A stretch of DNA of 64,000 bases, taken from Bradyrhizobium sp. CCBAU 51765 (GTDB lineage Bacteria > Pseudomonadota > Alphaproteobacteria > Rhizobiales > Xanthobacteraceae). The stretch lies in contig NZ_CP030038.1 in the NCBI RefSeq assembly GCF_015291725.1, positions 7,925,001-7,989,000 of the forward strand. The letters run 5' to 3'. A program made the position numbers and the translations under genes. Below the pieces are notes generated by a model that was given only the letters and a program-made list of their open reading frames with translations, was not told where the DNA came from and searched no databases. Positions 60,556 to 64,000 of the stretch are shown piece by piece (position 1 is the stretch's first letter; each line of letters starts with the position of its first letter).

Positions 60556-62886
60556 CTAGAACTTCACCGTTGCCGACAGCGACACCCGTCGCGCATCGCC
60601 GATGGCGACGCCCAGATTGTTCTGGGCGGAGGTGTAGTAGACGGTGTCGAACAGGTTCTTGACGTTGAGCTGATAGATGACCGGCAGTGTCTGGTGCTTC
60701 GTCTCATACGTCGCGAAGACATCGGCGACGACATAGGACGGCAGCACGAACGTGTTCAACGCATCGCCGGGCCGGTCGCCGACATAGCGGGCGCCGCCGC
60801 CGAGCCTGAGCTGGCCGGGAAGCGCTGTGCCAAAATCGTAGACCAGATAGAGCGAGGCTGTGTTCATGGCCACGTTCTGCAACTGCTTGCCGGCATATAT
60901 CGGATCCTCGGTCACCCGCGCATCGGTGTAACCATAGCTTCCGATCATGCTCCAGTTGTCGGATAGGCGGCCGGTGACGTCGAGTTCGACGCCGCGCGAG
61001 CGCGCCTTGCCGGCCGCGGTGTACACGTTGAGACCGGTTGCGGTGTTGAGCTGGCTGACCAGAATGTTCTGCTTCTCGATATCGTAAACCGCGAGCGTAC
61101 CCGAGAGGCGCTTGTCGAGATCGAACTTCAGACCGGCTTCGTACTGCGTGCCTTCCTCGGGCGCGATGTTCGATCCGAGCACGACGCCGCCGCCGTTGCT
61201 GAGCGGAGCAATGGTCGAGTTCGGCTTCAGCGACTGGGTGTAGCTCGCATAGAGCGAAAGCTGGTCGGTGAGCTTGAGGATTGCGCCGCCGAGCGGCAGC
61301 ACTGCGTCGGCGGACACGTTGGTGTTGGTGATGAAGGGCTTTCCGCGGCCGGCCAGCTGATCGTAATCCATGTAGCGCACCCCGCCGACCAGCGCGAAAC
61401 GCTCAGTCAGATGCAGCGTGTCCTGGAAGAACAGCGACCACTGGCCGAGCTTGTCGGTCTGGGCGCTGTCGCTATTCGAAACCGTCGTGCCCGGCCCGAT
61501 CAGGCCGTACACGGGGTCGTAGACATTGAAGGATGGAGCCGTCTGCCGGATTAGCTTGTCGCGGTAGATGGTACGATACTGGCCGTCGCCGCCGAACAGC
61601 ACCTCGTTGCGCATGTCGCCGAGCCAGAACCCGCCCGATATATAGGACGTCCCATAGCTCGAATTGCTCAGCGAACCCTGCGTGCCGTCATTGCTGCGCG
61701 TCTCGACGCCGGTCTTCGCGTTGACGCCGGTGATGCGGAGCTGGTTCGCGCTGAAAGTCTCGGTGTTGTAGCTGTAGCCGGCAAAGAGCTTCCAGTCCTG
61801 GTTGATGCGATGTTCGACCGAGGCCTGGATCAGGTCGGACGTCCCCCACATGTTGTTGTAGGGCTCGTCGAGCCTGCGCGTCTTCGGGATCGCCAGTGGC
61901 GCACCGTTGATGAACGCCGTGCCGCGGTCAAACGGATAAATGAACTCGCGGTGCTCATAGGTGAGCTGGACCGTCGTGTCCTTTCCGTACCATGCCAGTG
62001 ACGGCGCAACCAGCATCTCGCGGTGCCGGCCGAAGTTGCGCCAGTAATCCTCACTGACGCCATATCCGATGAAGCGATAGGCAAGACCCTGATCGCCGAT
62101 CGGGCCGGTGACGTCGAGCGTGCCGTCGGCGCCGCTGCGATTGTTCGCGTAAGTCGAGCCGAGCAGCGTGACCGAGCCATGCTGGTAAAGCTCGGGGCGC
62201 TTGCTGATGGTGTTGACGATGCCGCCGGGATCCATGATGCCGTAGAGCAGCGAGGCCGGGCCCTTCAGCACCTCGACGCTCTCGACCGCGGCATTGAGGC
62301 TGCGGCCCTGCACCAGCGGCATGCCGTTGCGCATGATCGAGCCGTCGCGATTGTCGCCAAAGCCGCGGCGGATCACGGCGTCCTGGGTGCCGGCCAGGGT
62401 GTTGGTCTGGGTGATGCCCGAGATGTTGACGAGCGCATCGTCGATGTTGCGCGGCAGCTGATCCTTCAACACCTGCTCCGGCACGATGTTGACGGCCTGC
62501 GAGGTGTCGAGCGGCGAGGCGCCGCTGCGCAGCGTGGTCGCGCTCGGCATCGCGCGGTAGCCGAGCTTTGCGGCTTGCTGTGCGGCGGCTTCCGCAGCGG
62601 CGCGCTCCGAGAGCGTCGGCACCGCAGGAGCGGACGTGGCAGTGCGACTGCGCTGGCGCGCGGCGGCTTGCGGGCGGCGTGAAGACTGGTCCGATGCCCG
62701 CGCCGGCTTCGGCCGCTGCGCCGGCGCTTCCACCGTCACCGGCGGCAGTGCCGATTGCGCCTGCGCGGTCATCATGTTCGAGGGACATTCAGCGAGCAGC
62801 ACGGCCGCTCCGATGAGAAGACGGGCACGGCTCTTGCCGGCACGAGTTTTATGGCCGCTGTCGCGGCCATCCGGATGAGCACGCAC
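60556..62886 (-). CDS. TonB-dependent siderophore receptor
   Basis: A 776-residue outer-membrane receptor of the FhuA/FpvA type. A signal peptide (RLLIGAAVLLA, cleavage near residue 43) is followed by a Pro/Arg-rich stretch, a plug (LPRNIDDALVNISGITQTNTLAGTQDAVIRRGFGDN; VEVLKGPASLLYGIMDPGGIVNTISKRP) and a barrel ending in Phe (SLSATVKF). The siderophore is probably a hydroxamate or catecholate taken from others. A candidate ICE motif lies about 100 bp upstream. It leads the operon with the PepSY gene. Confidence 0.94.
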   Translation of the reverse strand: MRAHPDGRDSGHKTRAGKSRARLLIGAAVLLAECPSNMMTAQAQSALPPVTVEAPAQRPKPARASDQSSRRPQAAARQRSRTATSAPAVPTLSERAAAEAAAQQAAKLGYRAMPSATTLRSGASPLDTSQAVNIVPEQVLKDQLPRNIDDALVNISGITQTNTLAGTQDAVIRRGFGDNRDGSIMRNGMPLVQGRSLNAAVESVEVLKGPASLLYGIMDPGGIVNTISKRPELYQHGSVTLLGSTYANNRSGADGTLDVTGPIGDQGLAYRFIGYGVSEDYWRNFGRHREMLVAPSLAWYGKDTTVQLTYEHREFIYPFDRGTAFINGAPLAIPKTRRLDEPYNNMWGTSDLIQASVEHRINQDWKLFAGYSYNTETFSANQLRITGVNAKTGVETRSNDGTQGSLSNSSYGTSYISGGFWLGDMRNEVLFGGDGQYRTIYRDKLIRQTAPSFNVYDPVYGLIGPGTTVSNSDSAQTDKLGQWSLFFQDTLHLTERFALVGGVRYMDYDQLAGRGKPFITNTNVSADAVLPLGGAILKLTDQLSLYASYTQSLKPNSTIAPLSNGGGVVLGSNIAPEEGTQYEAGLKFDLDKRLSGTLAVYDIEKQNILVSQLNTATGLNVYTAAGKARSRGVELDVTGRLSDNWSMIGSYGYTDARVTEDPIYAGKQLQNVAMNTASLYLVYDFGTALPGQLRLGGGARYVGDRPGDALNTFVLPSYVVADVFATYETKHQTLPVIYQLNVKNLFDTVYYTSAQNNLGVAIGDARRVSLSATVKF

Positions 62887-62983
62887 GTTCGATTCACTTC
62901 CAAGTCAGACACTGCATTGAAGCTGGCGCGTCTAACAGGCATGGAGCGCGAGCGGAACCGTAGGCGGGCTTGAATCGCTCTAG

Positions 62984-63000
62984 TATTGAATGGTTCTAAG
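62984..63000 (-). promoter_or_regulatory. Iron control element (Irr box) candidate
   Basis: On the minus strand CTTAGAACCATTCAATA compares with the rhizobial ICE pattern TTTAGAA-N3-TTCTAAA at 11 of 14 defined positions. It sits 98 bp upstream of the TonB receptor start. Irr-type control of iron uptake is expected in Bradyrhizobiaceae. The site is imperfect, so the call is tentative. Confidence 0.5.
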
Positions 63001-63098
63001 AAGGGGTCGGCGCTGAACGGCAATCTCTAATGGCCGTCTCGCCGAGCGCGGCACGCAGCACGCGAATTCGCGGCGGCGCGTCGCGATCTTGCGCGGGC

Positions 63099-63983
63099 TC
63101 ACGCGATGGCAGGCGCCATCAACGCGTCGAGCTTCCGCTTGAGCGCGGTGCCGTCGGACAACGCGCGAAGCGGGGGGCGCACGCGCAGCCAGCCTGTATC
63201 GCCTGTCTGCGCCGCGAGGATGGCCTTCAACGTCGCGACCAGGGACGGCGTCTTCACCACAACGTCCGCCACTGCCTGCATGCGCGCCTCGACATCCTTG
63301 CCGTCAAGCATGCCCTTGACCAGCTCCGGCACGATATTGGCCATGCCGCAAATGGTGCCGGCGCCGCCCGCGGCGACCGCGCGGGCGATGTCGGGCTCAT
63401 TGCCGACGGTGATGGCGAGCTCGGGCGCGGCCGCGCGGAATGCCTGGAACTGCTTGAAGTCGCCGCTGGAGTCTTTCAAGCCGGCGACCTGCTTGCCGTA
63501 GCGCTTGCGCAAGTTCGCGGCGACCGTCGTCGGGATCGCGACGCCCGACACCTGCGGGATGTGATAGAGCGAGGCACGCAGCCGTTCGTCGGCAACACCA
63601 TCGATGATCGCGGCAAAGGCATCCTCGATGCCCTCGGGCGTGACGTTGCGGTCGAAATAGGGCGGCAGCAGCAGCACGTGGCGCAGGCCGAGGCCGAGCA
63701 CGGCGCGCGTCAGCGCGATGCTGTCGGTGATGGCGGGGAAGCCGCCGCCGATTCCGATGCGTTCCGGCGCTATGCCGGCCTTGAGCATGGCTTCGATCGT
63801 CGCGACGCGTTCGCCGGCATTGAACGAGGTGCCTTCGCCGGTGGTGCCGAACAGGACGACGCCGTCGACGCCCTTGCCGAAGAGTTGCCTGGCGTGGGCG
63901 GCGAGCCGGGCGTGATCCACGTTGCCATCGGCCGCCAGCGGCGTCGCCGACGCCACCCAGAACCCGCGAATTGCCTCCGTCAT
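63099..63983 (-). CDS. Dihydrodipicolinate synthase family protein
   Basis: A 294-residue DHDPS/NAL-family lyase. The Schiff-base lysine K170 (AGLKDSSGD), Tyr140 (SLYHIPQVSG) and the GTTGE loop (residues 46-50, FGTTGEGTSF) are intact. The Arg for the dicarboxylate is not obvious in the expected place, and QVSGV replaces NVPSR/T, so it may be a sugar-acid or 4-hydroxy-2-oxoglutarate-type enzyme rather than DapA. GTG at 63986 precedes ATG 63983; the ATG is chosen. It lies upstream of the siderophore unit, on the same strand, 98 bp from the ICE. Confidence 0.85.
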   Translation of the reverse strand: MTEAIRGFWVASATPLAADGNVDHARLAAHARQLFGKGVDGVVLFGTTGEGTSFNAGERVATIEAMLKAGIAPERIGIGGGFPAITDSIALTRAVLGLGLRHVLLLPPYFDRNVTPEGIEDAFAAIIDGVADERLRASLYHIPQVSGVAIPTTVAANLRKRYGKQVAGLKDSSGDFKQFQAFRAAAPELAITVGNEPDIARAVAAGGAGTICGMANIVPELVKGMLDGKDVEARMQAVADVVVKTPSLVATLKAILAAQTGDTGWLRVRPPLRALSDGTALKRKLDALMAPAIA

Positions 63984-64000
63984 CACACCGCCCTTTGCTG

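Overview
The window looks like chromosomal DNA from a GC-rich alphaproteobacterium, most likely Bradyrhizobium or a close relative (inference). The grounds are codon use, the gene families, a candidate Irr-type iron control element and many dispersed palindromic repeats of the kind I associate with that genus. No prophage, insertion sequence, CRISPR array, plasmid gene or rRNA was found. Two tRNA genes are present: Phe (GAA anticodon) and Thr (GGT anticodon).

Layout. 1-5 kb: a housekeeping cluster on the minus strand (DUF2948, hisD, UPF0262, LMW phosphatase-like protein, Maf, YacG, tRNA-Phe) and the start of a DUF1326 gene. 5-11.4 kb: two dehydrogenase-like genes beside a wrecked TetR gene, a chloroperoxidase-like hydrolase, a small membrane protein, an EthD-like protein, and a large cyclic-nucleotide-domain/thioredoxin-reductase-like fusion that lacks the redox CxxC. 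11.7-15 kb: tRNA-Thr, a RidA protein, a ~0.65 kb structured non-coding repeat, a small ORF with a strong ribosome site, a single-domain cNMP protein, and a haem-binding membrane protein paired with a Tat-exported intradiol-dioxygenase-like protein. 15-22 kb: an LLM monooxygenase, then a six-gene catabolic operon (Bug receptor, flavin reductase, FAH protein, HpaH-type hydratase, RidA, amidohydrolase) divergent from an IclR regulator. 22-27 kb: metY, a hydrolase, a DUF6496 basic protein, an orphan SsuA-like binding protein and a FabG-like SDR.

27-41.6 kb is the most coherent block, a complete-looking C-P lyase region. phnG-H-I-J-K-L-M-N (with a PPOX flavoprotein downstream) is divergent from phnF. 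phnC-D-E-E follows, and then a second divergent unit of a hexapeptide acyltransferase, a second PhnM and a DUF1045 2H-phosphoesterase. Pho-box repeats precede both outward units and a 12-bp perfect inverted repeat lies between phnG and phnF. This implies phosphonate use under PhoB and PhnF control. No PhnP (metallo-beta-lactamase cyclic phosphodiesterase) is visible, and the DUF1045 protein could fill that role.

41.6-64 kb: SBP56 methanethiol-oxidase-like protein with an overlapping membrane protein, a DHDPS-family aldolase, a chemotaxis receptor, a MarR/enoyl-CoA hydratase pair, a TetR/EmrAB efflux unit, a tannase-family esterase, a patatin/GntP pair, an ACT-domain phosphoglycerate dehydrogenase, a multi-rhodanese protein, a PepSY protein with a TonB siderophore receptor, and a second DHDPS-family protein. 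Several regulators (IclR, MarR) have palindromes that overlap their own start codons, suggesting tight autoregulation.
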